From Neobacillus sp. SuZ13 (GTDB taxonomy: Bacteria > Bacillota > Bacilli > Bacillales > Cytobacillaceae), in contig NZ_CP126107.1 in assembly GCF_030123365.1 (NCBI RefSeq), forward strand, positions 5,259,501-5,323,500: a stretch of DNA of 64,000 nucleotides, given 5' to 3'. Position numbers and translations under genes: made by a program. The notes below the pieces were generated by a model. The model searched no databases. It had not been told where the DNA came from and saw only the letters and a list, made by a program, of their open reading frames with translations. Positions 24,830 through 33,571 of the stretch are shown here, one piece after another. Every line of letters starts with the position of its first letter. The first letter of the stretch is position 1.

Positions 24830-26137
24830 CTAATTAAATTTGAATAGTTTCCCCTTCTCTTTGTCTTTTTCAAATTCTTTTTGGAGCTTTTCCAAATAAG
24901 TATCGACATCAATCTGGCCTAACCACACAGATTCAATATTACTCCATGCAAAGGTTTCAGCAGATGGCGGCCAATACGTCCAAGCAGCATAGCCAGTTTG
25001 ATTATTAGCCATCGCATCGTTTAATAGATCAAACGATTTTTGAACATGCGGTTCAAGGTTCCCTGCTTTCATGCCGTTAATTGGCAGGAATCCGCCAAGT
25101 TCCAGGAGTTTTTCGGCATTTTCATTACTGTGCATCCAATCAAGAAATTTGGCTGTTTCATCTGGATGCTTAGAATTTTTGTTAATACCCACGGCTGCAC
25201 CTAAGGCAAGTGGCAGATTAGCTTCTACTCCATCTTTCCAAGAAGGCATAGTAAACACGTCCCAATCAAATGGCGGCGGACTTCCCTTTAATGTCGATAA
25301 CATCCAAGTCCCTTCCATTTTCATTGCAGCTTTCCCACTCATAAACAGGGTGGTCGCATCATCAAGGGTAATTGCTTGGGATTGTTTATCGTTTATATAA
25401 CCATCTTTCCAAAGGTTGTTTAATTTCGTTATCGCTTCCTTCATTTCTGGACTATTCCAAGGTGTTTCCCCTGTTAATACCTTTTTAAAGTCGTCGGCCC
25501 CGACCGTTTCATTGAAGGCTAAAGACAACCACCATTCATTGGCAGCCTTAAAGTCAGAGCTTCCAAACGCAAATGGGATAACACCCTTATCGTCCATTTT
25601 TTTACTAAGAGTTAGTAGTTCATCATAGCTTGTTGGAATTTCCCAGCCATTTTGCTTGAACATATCTTTGTTATAGTAAACTACTAATGTTTCATAAGTA
25701 CCTGGCAGGGCAACCTGCTTTCCATTTGCTTGAACGGTTTGATAGGCCCACGGATAATAACGATCCGCCCAATTATACTTCTTGGCATACTTATCTAAAG
25801 GGAGCAAATAGTTTGCTGCCGCAAAATCCTGAGCGGAAGTTGGACCATTTAAGTTAACGACATCCGGTCCGCCTCCTGCAGCTAACTGCTGTTTAGCCAA
25901 GCCTTCGGGATCTGAGTTTTTCACAAGCTTGACTTTAATGTTCGGATTCTTTGCTTCAAACCCTTTAATGACATCATTTTGCAGATAGTTTAAATATTCT
26001 GTCCCGCCTTGGTTGTTTGCATAGATTGAAATTTCAACCTTACCTTTTGAGCTGGAAGAACCTGAACTTGTTGAGCTGCAGCCAGATATCAACAGTAGAG
26101 ATGCAGCCACTGCAGGTAACCACTTGCTAATTTTCAT
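24830..26137 (-). CDS. Carbohydrate ABC importer solute-binding lipoprotein
   Basis: 435 aa (family 1 binding protein). The lipobox LLISGC puts the lipid-bearing Cys at 20. The mature part begins with a Ser-rich linker and VEISIYANNQGG. The family region WWLSLAFNETVG and the conserved segment KAAMKMEGTWMLSTL are present. I start it at 26137, after AAGGGGGAAAGG. A cre-like site lies 28-41 bp upstream. Expression is probably induced by the YesMN-type system encoded directly upstream. Confidence 0.88.
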   Translation of the reverse strand: MKISKWLPAVAASLLLISGCSSTSSGSSSSKGKVEISIYANNQGGTEYLNYLQNDVIKGFEAKNPNIKVKLVKNSDPEGLAKQQLAAGGGPDVVNLNGPTSAQDFAAANYLLPLDKYAKKYNWADRYYPWAYQTVQANGKQVALPGTYETLVVYYNKDMFKQNGWEIPTSYDELLTLSKKMDDKGVIPFAFGSSDFKAANEWWLSLAFNETVGADDFKKVLTGETPWNSPEMKEAITKLNNLWKDGYINDKQSQAITLDDATTLFMSGKAAMKMEGTWMLSTLKGSPPPFDWDVFTMPSWKDGVEANLPLALGAAVGINKNSKHPDETAKFLDWMHSNENAEKLLELGGFLPINGMKAGNLEPHVQKSFDLLNDAMANNQTGYAAWTYWPPSAETFAWSNIESVWLGQIDVDTYLEKLQKEFEKDKEKGKLFKFN

Positions 26138-26164
26138 TCCCTTTCCCCCTTTTTTACGAAAATT

Positions 26165-26178
26165 TGTAAGCGTTTTCG
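26165..26178. promoter_or_regulatory. cre-like CcpA site before the solute-binding protein gene
   Basis: TGTAAGCGTTTTCG fits TGNAANCGNWNNCA except for the last base. It lies between the kinase gene end and the solute-binding protein start, suggesting glucose repression of the importer operon. Confidence 0.55.
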
Positions 26179-26202
26179 TTACTATCATTATGACAAGTAA
26201 TT

Positions 26203-27999
26203 TTAAGATGGGACACCCGTCAGATTTGATATCATTTCTTCACTTTTTTGATAATTCGGATTTCTAGAGTGAGGAAGCCTGACTTGAATCGTCAATCCAA
26301 ACTCTTTATTTTCAAAAATGCACAGCCCGTAATTCTCTCCGTACGTCATCTTGATTCGATTATGGACATTAGCTAGTCCAATCTTTTCAAACGAGGGACT
26401 TTCATCTTTTCCATCTGTTATAAACTTCATTAATTCCGTTATTTTTTCGGGCTCTAATCCAATTCCATTATCGGAGATTTCATAATAAAGGTGATTAGCT
26501 TCAACAATGGCAGTAATCGATATCTTTCCTTTTCCCCCAAGAGGCTCTAAGCCATGCTGGACCGCATTTTCTACTAGTGGCTGCAAAGTAAAGCGTGGAA
26601 TCGGCTGCTCTAGTAATTCATCAGGGATATGAAAGTCAAACTCTATACTATCCCCAGTACGAAAACGAATTATTTCACTATATAGCAGGACATGTTGGAA
26701 CTCCTCACTCGCTTTGACCAAGGGAGTAGAACGGTCTAAGCTATAGCGAAGCATACCTGCCAATGAATCGACAACTGCCGTAATTTCACGAATTCCCTTA
26801 TCCCTAGCCAACCAGCTGACTGAATCTAGCGTGTTATAGAGAAAATGCGGGGCAATTCTTGCCTGAAGTGCCTGGTACTGAGCTTCTTTTTGCAGATATT
26901 TAGCCTGTGATTCACTGACCCTTGAGACATGAATATCATTAATCAATTGCTGAATCTGTTCAATCATATGGTTAAAACTTTTTCCAAGTTTCCCTATTTC
27001 GTCATTCCGCTTAAAATTTGACCTTGCAGCTAAGTTACCGCCCTCGACATCAAGCATTAGTTTTTGCAATCGTTGAATCGGTTTGACTAGATACGTCCGT
27101 AGAAAAAAAGCTACTCCACCAACCGCAAGAATAATAATTAAAGCAAACAGGAACACAATATTTCTTGTCTTCTTTAATTGATTAGTGATCTCTTGATAAG
27201 GAACCACACCACTAATATGCCAATTCGATAACGAAGATGTGGAGTGAATCACCAACTCTTTCTTCACATCCCGATTCAGAAAATAATTATCTTTTTTCGA
27301 TGATGATGCCAACAGCTTCTTGCTATTAAAGTTTTTCGGTGCATATATTTCTTCTCCTTGATTATTTTTGACGACAATAAATCCGGATTGAAGCAACCTC
27401 GATTCTTTTAAGTAATCTTGAATTTGCTGCAGGTCAAGATCAACAATAACCGCACCAATTACCTGGCCGTTTTCTGGATCTAAGATAGATTGAACATAAG
27501 GAATAACCCAGCGTGATTGTTCGCCTATTTCTGGTGAGAGAACGGTTGGTTTTCTTAACTTTAATAGTTTCGCAAATTTTGCCTTGTTCAGATTGCCTCC
27601 TGTTGGCAAATATCTTCCCATACTATCGATTCGTGACAAATCATTCCTGATAATCGTAATTCGCTGAATGTCTTGATGAGTTAGGATCATTAACTTGGAA
27701 AAGGCTACAAAGTTTTGTGTTTTTGTATAAAGGAGATAATTCTCCGCCATTGGTTCACTTGCAAGAAGTTGAAATTCTTCATAATTGGCAACAGTTTTAG
27801 CAACCGAGTCGACATCGGTAATGTAACTGTCCAATCGAGCTTGTACCTGCCCGATGGTTTCAGTGTTTGATTTGACTATTTTCTCTTCCAGAATGCTTGA
27901 AAAGTATTCATACCCTAAATAGCCAACCGAAAGTAAAGGCATCACCGTAAGAAATAGCAGCGTGAAAATGATTTTTTGATAGAGTGTCCCTTTGCTCAT
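26203..27999 (-). CDS. Sensor histidine kinase, YesM family
   Basis: 598 aa. N-terminal helix, extracytoplasmic dCache-like domain (about 35-275), second helix (FLFALIIILAVGGVAFFLRT), HAMP (about 300-360), then His_kinase with the phospho-acceptor in APHFLYNTLDSVSWLA, and HATPase (PLVENAVQHGLEP; DNGIGLEPEKI). Start chosen at 27999, where ATG overlaps the regulator stop as TAATG. YesM-type kinases commonly control adjacent CUT1 importers; the external domain probably senses the sugar or its binding protein. Confidence 0.88.
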   Translation of the reverse strand: MSKGTLYQKIIFTLLFLTVMPLLSVGYLGYEYFSSILEEKIVKSNTETIGQVQARLDSYITDVDSVAKTVANYEEFQLLASEPMAENYLLYTKTQNFVAFSKLMILTHQDIQRITIIRNDLSRIDSMGRYLPTGGNLNKAKFAKLLKLRKPTVLSPEIGEQSRWVIPYVQSILDPENGQVIGAVIVDLDLQQIQDYLKESRLLQSGFIVVKNNQGEEIYAPKNFNSKKLLASSSKKDNYFLNRDVKKELVIHSTSSLSNWHISGVVPYQEITNQLKKTRNIVFLFALIIILAVGGVAFFLRTYLVKPIQRLQKLMLDVEGGNLAARSNFKRNDEIGKLGKSFNHMIEQIQQLINDIHVSRVSESQAKYLQKEAQYQALQARIAPHFLYNTLDSVSWLARDKGIREITAVVDSLAGMLRYSLDRSTPLVKASEEFQHVLLYSEIIRFRTGDSIEFDFHIPDELLEQPIPRFTLQPLVENAVQHGLEPLGGKGKISITAIVEANHLYYEISDNGIGLEPEKITELMKFITDGKDESPSFEKIGLANVHNRIKMTYGENYGLCIFENKEFGLTIQVRLPHSRNPNYQKSEEMISNLTGVPS

Positions 28000-29093
28000 T
28001 AGCGGACACCCTTGGTTAGGAAATGGTAACGATAATCTTGAGGGGAGATACCACACTGTCTTTTAAAGATCCTTGAAAAATAATCAGGGTTGTCATAGCC
28101 AACCGTTTTAGAAATATCCATCACCTTAAAATTGGTTGACTCCAGCATGTTCTTAGCTTTTTCTATACGTAAGTCGACAATATATTCGGTAAAATTCTTC
28201 CCGAGCTCTTTTTTGACAACTCTGCTTAAATGTGCGGCAGATACACCAATAATTTCGGCCACTTCTTGTAGAGAGATTTCCTTATTATAATTGGCATCCA
28301 TGATTTCTTTGCATCTGATGACTAAGTCGGGAGAGGTAGTTTTTTTATACTGACCGACGATGTAAACACTAGAATCAAGTAAATAGTGAATATTTTCCTC
28401 AATCCTAGTAAAATCTGTTTCAGGAACAATAGATTCGATTGTCTTTTCAACAATGGGTTCGATGAACCCTCTTAGTTCATCATTGGTGATGATCCTTTTT
28501 CTAAGTGAGACCAGGAAGTCCGTCAGATAAGGAATTGATTGAATAGTATCGTTTTGGTAGCGCTTTCTTAATTCCGCAATAAATAATTGTGCTTTATCTG
28601 ATAGTCCAGATTTATTGGCCATTTCCACACAATCAAGCAGCTCCGATTCTAAGCGGATTAGCCCCATATCCCACTTTGGTTGATTTTGGAGGAGATGAGA
28701 GTATTTAACCGATCCTTTGACCACTTCGGCCATAAGCCTGTTTAATGTCGTTCCGAATACATCCTTATTAATCGGTTTTAATAAATAATCGGACACCCCA
28801 AAACGCATCGCCCTAGTTGCATAGGTAAAATCTGCATAGCCGCTTAGGATTGCAATGATTATATCCGGGTACATTTTTTTAACTTTTTCCGCAAGGGTTA
28901 GTCCATCCATTTTCGGCATCTTAATATCTGTAATCACAATATGCGGGGAATGTGACTGAATCATTTCTAAGGCTTCCAGGCCATTAGAAGCTGTACCGAT
29001 TAGGTCAAAGGAGTGACCCATTTCCTTAATAAAGTTTGAGATTCCATTGCGGACAACCAACTCATCTTCAACAATTAGTACTTTAACTAGCAT
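27999..29093 (-). CDS. Response regulator, YesN/AraC type
   Basis: 364 aa. Receiver domain with EDE at 10-12 and phospho-acceptor Asp in IVITDIKMPKMDG (about 56). A linker of about 130 residues is followed by two AraC helix-turn-helices (SLQEVAEIIGVSAAHLSRVVKK and MDISKTVGYDNPDYFSRIFKR). Probably activates the importer, glycohydrolase and ribokinase genes downstream. Confidence 0.88.
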   Translation of the reverse strand: MLVKVLIVEDELVVRNGISNFIKEMGHSFDLIGTASNGLEALEMIQSHSPHIVITDIKMPKMDGLTLAEKVKKMYPDIIIAILSGYADFTYATRAMRFGVSDYLLKPINKDVFGTTLNRLMAEVVKGSVKYSHLLQNQPKWDMGLIRLESELLDCVEMANKSGLSDKAQLFIAELRKRYQNDTIQSIPYLTDFLVSLRKRIITNDELRGFIEPIVEKTIESIVPETDFTRIEENIHYLLDSSVYIVGQYKKTTSPDLVIRCKEIMDANYNKEISLQEVAEIIGVSAAHLSRVVKKELGKNFTEYIVDLRIEKAKNMLESTNFKVMDISKTVGYDNPDYFSRIFKRQCGISPQDYRYHFLTKGVR

Positions 29094-29267
29094 GACTAGC
29101 CTCCCATTGCTGATTAATATTGTTACTACTATAAAAAAGGTAGTATATTATTTTTTCATTCTATCATTATCTTTAGAGCTAAAAACCTCTTAAACTTCGA
29201 CAAAAATCGGGCAGGAATGAAAAAAGTGGAATAGTGAATAATATCTTCAAAATGCTTGGAGGGGAAG

Positions 29268-29558
29268 ATGATGGGGACATGTGAACTTTGTGGGCGGCAG
29301 ATGGTGGAAACCACTGTCCATCATCTGCTTCCTAAAGAAATGGGTGGAACATTTGGAGGAACAGCCAATTTATGTATTCCCTGTCATAAGCAAATTCATG
29401 CCCTATATACGAATGAAGAAATCGCTGTACGGTTAACAACCCTGCCTGAGTTACGAGGCGATGAAAAACTATCTAGTTTTATTCGGTGGATTCGAAAACA
29501 ACCATCCACGAAAATAATGAAAATTAGAAAATCGAATGAGCGAAAAAGAAAGAAATAG
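29268..29558 (+). CDS. Small HNH-type zinc-binding protein
   Basis: 96 aa. CELCGR, VHHLLPKEMGG, NLCIPCHKQIHALY give the pattern CxxC...HH...N...CxxCH of HNH nuclease folds. The second half is basic, ending in a Lys/Arg tail. Such short HNH proteins are common in Bacillaceae; a nuclease role is possible but unproven. The ATG at 29268 (or 29271) follows GGAGGGG. It stands alone, divergent from the two-component genes. Confidence 0.75.
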   Translation: MMGTCELCGRQMVETTVHHLLPKEMGGTFGGTANLCIPCHKQIHALYTNEEIAVRLTTLPELRGDEKLSSFIRWIRKQPSTKIMKIRKSNERKRKK

Positions 29559-29647
29559 GTTTTTATCTAGTGTGGGAAACGATTCGCGTTTATTTGTGAC
29601 CGTTCGCATTAAAAAAGGCCCTTACCGGTAACGATTAGGGCTCACTC

Positions 29648-29684
29648 GTGCCTGACACCTTGAAAAAGCGGAGGTGTCAGGCAC
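29648..29684. repeat. Facing pair of the dispersed motif (hairpin)
   Basis: GTGCCTGACACCT (29648-29660) and AGGTGTCAGGCAC (29672-29684) form a perfect 13-bp inverted repeat. Each arm is one copy of the motif seen singly at 2789 and 7056. The 29559-29806 gap also holds a GC-rich hairpin near 29613-29641 but no gene. Confidence 0.75.
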
Positions 29685-29736
29685 TATGAATTAACATGGA
29701 ATTAAAGTAGAAAGGAAAGCAGGAGTCAAAGAGAAA

Positions 29737-29775
29737 TAAAAAAACAGACTTTCTCCTAATACGAAAAAGTCTGCT
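29737..29775 (-). terminator. Intrinsic terminator of the catabolic operon
   Basis: Stem CAGACTTT / AAAGTCTG followed on the minus strand by a run of seven T. It lies 32 nt past the last gene of the Rieske operon. Confidence 0.75.
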
Positions 29776-29806
29776 GCTTCTATAGAGTTAATTCCTGGTG
29801 TTAAAA

Positions 29807-30769
29807 TCAAAATCTTTCAAGCAATTCGATGATTACTTTGTATGTAGCGGTAGTATCCATATAAGCATATCGACCTTTTCCATTCCAGAAATTTCCCCTT
29901 TGAATGACCGGATAGCCCATATCCTCTAACAATTTCACTTTCTCCTCCATATCCTTTACCACAAAGGAAATATGGTGAACCCCTTCGCCATATGCTTCAA
30001 GGTGCTTTTTCCACGTGCTTGGTGAATCACCCGGCTCGATTAATTCTAGTTGAAGTAATGGGGTATTTATAAACATGTATTTTGAGTCAGCCTCCGTTGG
30101 CTTTCCTTCAAAAATAACCTGTGTAAGTTCACTTGGGCCAGATTGAATTACAGGCGGCTTCTCGACACCTAGTAACCTGCAGTACGCATCAGCAGCGGCG
30201 TCCAAATCCCTCACGACAATGGCCAGCTGTTCCACTTTATTGGTTCCTAGTAATGGAGTGAAGATATCGGTATTTGGTGCCGTATCTCTAGGCTCAGCAC
30301 TTTCCAGCAGTTCTAATAGTGTCTTATGACTATTTAATGTATCCACATATACATATCTTCCATCACTAGATGTAAATTCCCCGCTCTGCAGTAACGGAAA
30401 TCCGTTCCCTTCAAAAACGGGTAACTTCTCTTTAATTGAGTCCACATCAAAAGCAATATGATGGATACCTTCCCCCACCGTATCTAAAAATTCGCGCATG
30501 GTGCCAGGTTCCAAGTTAGGTTCAATCAATTCGATCTGTACAGTTGATGTGTTTAAAAATACGAGTTTACTTCGGGAATTGGTTGGCTTACCGCGAAAGA
30601 CCACTTTAGAAACATCACGGCCGCCTGTTAAAAACCATTTAGTTGTCGGTATCCCCAGAAGTTTCGCAAATGCTTCAGAAGCTTGCTCAATATCACGAAC
30701 AACAAATGCAATTTGATTAATGACATTATTTCCAGCTAACGGCTTTAATTCCGTCAATGACTCATTCAT
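29807..30769 (-). CDS. Two-domain VOC (glyoxalase-fold) protein, last gene of the Rieske operon
   Basis: 320 aa made of two similar halves, each one vicinal-oxygen-chelate unit like methylmalonyl-CoA epimerase. Half 1 (about 15-145) has NQIAFVVRDIEQASEAFAKLLG and GIHHIAFDVDSIKEKLP. Half 2 (about 170-318) has EQLAIVVRDLDAAADAYCRLLG and GVHHISFVVKDMEEKVK. Metal-type His and Glu residues recur in both (IELIEP, LELIEP; LLELLE, IIELLE). It could be an epimerase, isomerase, lyase or dioxygenase acting late in the pathway. The function is not settled. Confidence 0.75.
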   Translation of the reverse strand: MNESLTELKPLAGNNVINQIAFVVRDIEQASEAFAKLLGIPTTKWFLTGGRDVSKVVFRGKPTNSRSKLVFLNTSTVQIELIEPNLEPGTMREFLDTVGEGIHHIAFDVDSIKEKLPVFEGNGFPLLQSGEFTSSDGRYVYVDTLNSHKTLLELLESAEPRDTAPNTDIFTPLLGTNKVEQLAIVVRDLDAAADAYCRLLGVEKPPVIQSGPSELTQVIFEGKPTEADSKYMFINTPLLQLELIEPGDSPSTWKKHLEAYGEGVHHISFVVKDMEEKVKLLEDMGYPVIQRGNFWNGKGRYAYMDTTATYKVIIELLERF

Positions 30770-30799
30770 GCAAATTCCCCCCGTTATTTCATGCTAAAA

Positions 30800-31585
30800 T
30801 CAACCAAGCCCGCGAACGGCCAAGCCTCCATCACTTGAAATCACTTCACCGGTAATTGCACGGGCCTGATCAGAAGCAAGCAGGAGATAGGCTCCGACAT
30901 GATCTTCCGATTGCATCGCAATTTGAAGTGGATTTCGTTTCTTAATACTCTTCTCTTTTGTCTCATTATCGACAATTTTTACAAAGGGCTGCAGCGGGGG
31001 AATGACATGAAGCGCTGTTAACGTTCCTCCAGGCGCGACTGCATTAACTCGAATGTCTGGGGCTAATTCAAACGCGAGTTGACGCATTAATCCAATTTGG
31101 GCATGCTTGCTCGCCGTGTACCAAACACCGCCGCCATCTGGATAAAACCCTGCTCCAGAAACAGTGAAAATCATATTTCCGGCTGTTTTCTTAAGCTCCG
31201 CAACAGCCGCTTTGGCCCCGTTAAAATACCCTTTTACATTTATAGTAAATAGCAGGTCATAGGCATCGGACATGGCTTCCGGGGTCACGTTTTCAAATTT
31301 GGCGAAGCCATCGAATACACCGGCATTTGCGACAAACACGTCTAATTTCCCATAGGTTTCAACAGCTGTTTGCACGGCTCGGACATGATCTTCATAGACG
31401 GTCACATCGCCTTCAAGGCATTGAACCTGTTCTCCAAATTGCTGTTTGAGGTCATTTAATCCGGCTAGAGACCGATCAAGGATGGTGACAACAGCACCCT
31501 CTTTCACAAATGCCTCGGTGACAGCTTTTCCAATCCCGGAGGCACCTCCGGTCAAATAGACTGATTTTCCTGTAAGTTGAGCCAT
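30800..31585 (-). CDS. cis-Dihydrodiol dehydrogenase-like SDR (BphB/HcaB type)
   Basis: 261 aa classical short-chain dehydrogenase. NAD motif TGGASGIGKA (13-22), NAG at about 89-91, catalytic Ser in VSGAG and YTASK. The C-terminal region ELAPDIRVNAVAPGGTLTAL is close to BphB/HcaB-type cis-dihydrodiol dehydrogenases, which rearomatise the cis-diol made by a Rieske dioxygenase to a catechol. Its place right after the beta-subunit gene supports that role. Confidence 0.8.
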   Translation of the reverse strand: MAQLTGKSVYLTGGASGIGKAVTEAFVKEGAVVTILDRSLAGLNDLKQQFGEQVQCLEGDVTVYEDHVRAVQTAVETYGKLDVFVANAGVFDGFAKFENVTPEAMSDAYDLLFTINVKGYFNGAKAAVAELKKTAGNMIFTVSGAGFYPDGGGVWYTASKHAQIGLMRQLAFELAPDIRVNAVAPGGTLTALHVIPPLQPFVKIVDNETKEKSIKKRNPLQIAMQSEDHVGAYLLLASDQARAITGEVISSDGGLAVRGLG

Positions 31586-31611
31586 CTTGGTGCTCCTTTC
31601 TATTTTAGCTA

Positions 31612-32121
31612 CTAAACAAAAATAGCCAGATTCCTAGTATTTAACGTCGTTTGATCCACAATAAAAACCCGCTTAGATAGCTTCCATTCCCCATTAACAT
31701 AGGTAAACTCATCTTGACGCTCCCCTGAAATCAAATCATGATGGATATCAGTACTGCGGCTGCGGTAGATGGTTAAATAACTGTGAACGACTGCCTTTTC
31801 ATTCGGAACGTACTCCATGAGGCGCACATTATTGACAGACCTCCGTGTCCGCGACGGCGGTATCTCAGCCCAGGCGTAATCCGTTTTTAAGCGATCAACG
31901 CGGATTTTCAATAATTCAATATCATCATCAAATGCAAACATATCTAAGGAATAATCAGGTCGCTCAATCCCTTCCTTATTGACCCGAACCGGCATTTGAT
32001 AGGAAATGTCCGGATGCAGCAGGTTAAACCAGCCATCAAAATCAATATCATCAAGAAATTTGGCTTCTCCATACAGCCACTGTTCAAATTCATAAGTTGC
32101 CAGCATTTTCTCTAAACTCAT
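31612..32121 (-). CDS. Ring-hydroxylating dioxygenase beta subunit
   Basis: 169 aa NTF2-like (SnoaL fold) small subunit. EFEQWLYGEAKFLDDIDFDGWFNLL-type start region, and the C-terminal pattern with RSRSTDIHHDLISGERQDEFTYVNGEWKL. It has no cofactor; it holds the alpha3-beta3 hexamer together. It starts 48 nt after the alpha subunit gene. Confidence 0.85.
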   Translation of the reverse strand: MSLEKMLATYEFEQWLYGEAKFLDDIDFDGWFNLLHPDISYQMPVRVNKEGIERPDYSLDMFAFDDDIELLKIRVDRLKTDYAWAEIPPSRTRRSVNNVRLMEYVPNEKAVVHSYLTIYRSRSTDIHHDLISGERQDEFTYVNGEWKLSKRVFIVDQTTLNTRNLAIFV

Positions 32122-32169
32122 ACATGACTCCTCCCATCATTCACACGTATTTCAAAAGGCTCTTACACA

Positions 32170-33474
32170 TCAGGTCGTCATTAGATCGAGCCAGTAACGA
32201 TAAAAGTTTCGTTGATTAGCCTCAGTGAATTTATCATCAAAAACCACACCAGGTCCAACAAAGTCCTCGACAGGTTGACGATGTAATCCCATCGTATAAT
32301 TAAAGGTCAATTGTTTCACTAAAGGCATCGTCCCAGAGGCAGCCGCAGTAATATCAGTAAATACCTCGGTATCATCCTGTTCAAAAATTCCAGACGGGCT
32401 GAAAGTTAGAATAAACGACTCGCGAGAGCGCTTTTTCCAATCGAGCGATGCATTTTTCTCAACTAAAAACCAAGTAATGACCTCCATTTTGTCGACACCC
32501 ACCGGCCTCCAGAGACGAACCGAAGTATTTGAGATTAACTGTCCTTTTACCTTTGTATGAGAAATTAAGAAGGATAGATTCGGAAAAATATTTCCAATCA
32601 TATTTTTCAAATTCGACAAGACGTCATATTGTTCATCGGTTAAATTGGACCTATATTCATCTTTCAGCTCTTCAGGGAAAGCAAAATCGGGATTAGGCGT
32701 ACCAAGATTTAAGCCATGTCCATGGTTCGTATGGATTTGATACCCTTTTTTGGAATAGGTAGCACTTGGAACCATCCCCAATTTAACAATCGAACCATGC
32801 GTCACCATCGTATGGTAAGAATCACCGACAAAATTATCGGCACCAATTTTCCAGTTCGATTGAATAATAAATCGTTGCGGCGGCCCGACAACTTCCATTT
32901 CGGCACGCCCAACTAGAATATCAAGGTACCATTTAAAATCACCTAAAAAATCATCTAATGATTCTGCTTCGTCATTCCATGTACCAAAGATTAGGCCTTT
33001 GTAAGTTTCGATTCTGACCTTATGCAGCCCTAAACCTGATTTATCAAAGCCCTCACCGTAAATATCCTTTTGGAGCGGAACGCCGACACAATCGCCATTG
33101 TTTTTAAAATTAAAGCCATGATATGGACATGTAAACGAAGATTTATTACCGGCATCCGCCCGGCAAAGCTTCATGCCGCGGTGGGTACACATATTATATA
33201 GTCCGCGAATTTCGCCATCAGCACCGCGTGTAAGAATGACTGAATAACCAGCTACATCTCGTGTAATGAAATCATTTTTTTTGGGGATTTCTGATTCATG
33301 ACCAATAAACAGCCAGGTTTTTAAAAATACCTTCTTGTGTTCAATGTCATAAATCTTTGGGTCACCTAAAAGCGAGGCAGGAATGGAACCTTCTTCTGGT
33401 CGAACGGATTCGATTAAGTATTCAATTGCTTCTTTTTGCGACATTTCTTCAAGATTGATGTTCGTTTTAATCAT
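32170..33474 (-). CDS. Rieske ring-hydroxylating dioxygenase alpha subunit
   Basis: 434 aa catalytic subunit. Rieske [2Fe-2S] ligands are C96/H98 (CTHRG) and C116/H119 (CPYHG). The mononuclear iron site has H221 and H226 in GDSYHTMVTH, with D218 as the bridging Asp (same -3 and +5 spacing as naphthalene dioxygenase). The third ligand is probably an Asp in EQDDTEVFTD. The enzyme should add both atoms of O2 to an aromatic ring to give a cis-diol. No ferredoxin or reductase gene lies in the cluster. AGGGGGATAGG precedes the ATG. The exact substrate is unknown. Confidence 0.9.
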   Translation of the reverse strand: MIKTNINLEEMSQKEAIEYLIESVRPEEGSIPASLLGDPKIYDIEHKKVFLKTWLFIGHESEIPKKNDFITRDVAGYSVILTRGADGEIRGLYNMCTHRGMKLCRADAGNKSSFTCPYHGFNFKNNGDCVGVPLQKDIYGEGFDKSGLGLHKVRIETYKGLIFGTWNDEAESLDDFLGDFKWYLDILVGRAEMEVVGPPQRFIIQSNWKIGADNFVGDSYHTMVTHGSIVKLGMVPSATYSKKGYQIHTNHGHGLNLGTPNPDFAFPEELKDEYRSNLTDEQYDVLSNLKNMIGNIFPNLSFLISHTKVKGQLISNTSVRLWRPVGVDKMEVITWFLVEKNASLDWKKRSRESFILTFSPSGIFEQDDTEVFTDITAAASGTMPLVKQLTFNYTMGLHRQPVEDFVGPGVVFDDKFTEANQRNFYRYWLDLMTT

Positions 33475-33571
33475 AGGCCTATCCCCCTAATTTTTTCCTC
33501 ATATTCACAGGAGAATGATATCAACTCTTCGGGTTTCCCCTGTTTTTTACTATAATAAAATTATTTTATCA

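Noticed and set aside
2789..29684. A CRISPR array made of the GGTGTCAGGCACC copies
   Set aside because: The copies are kilobases apart and only 13-15 bp long, with no regular spacers; no array was found anywhere in the window.
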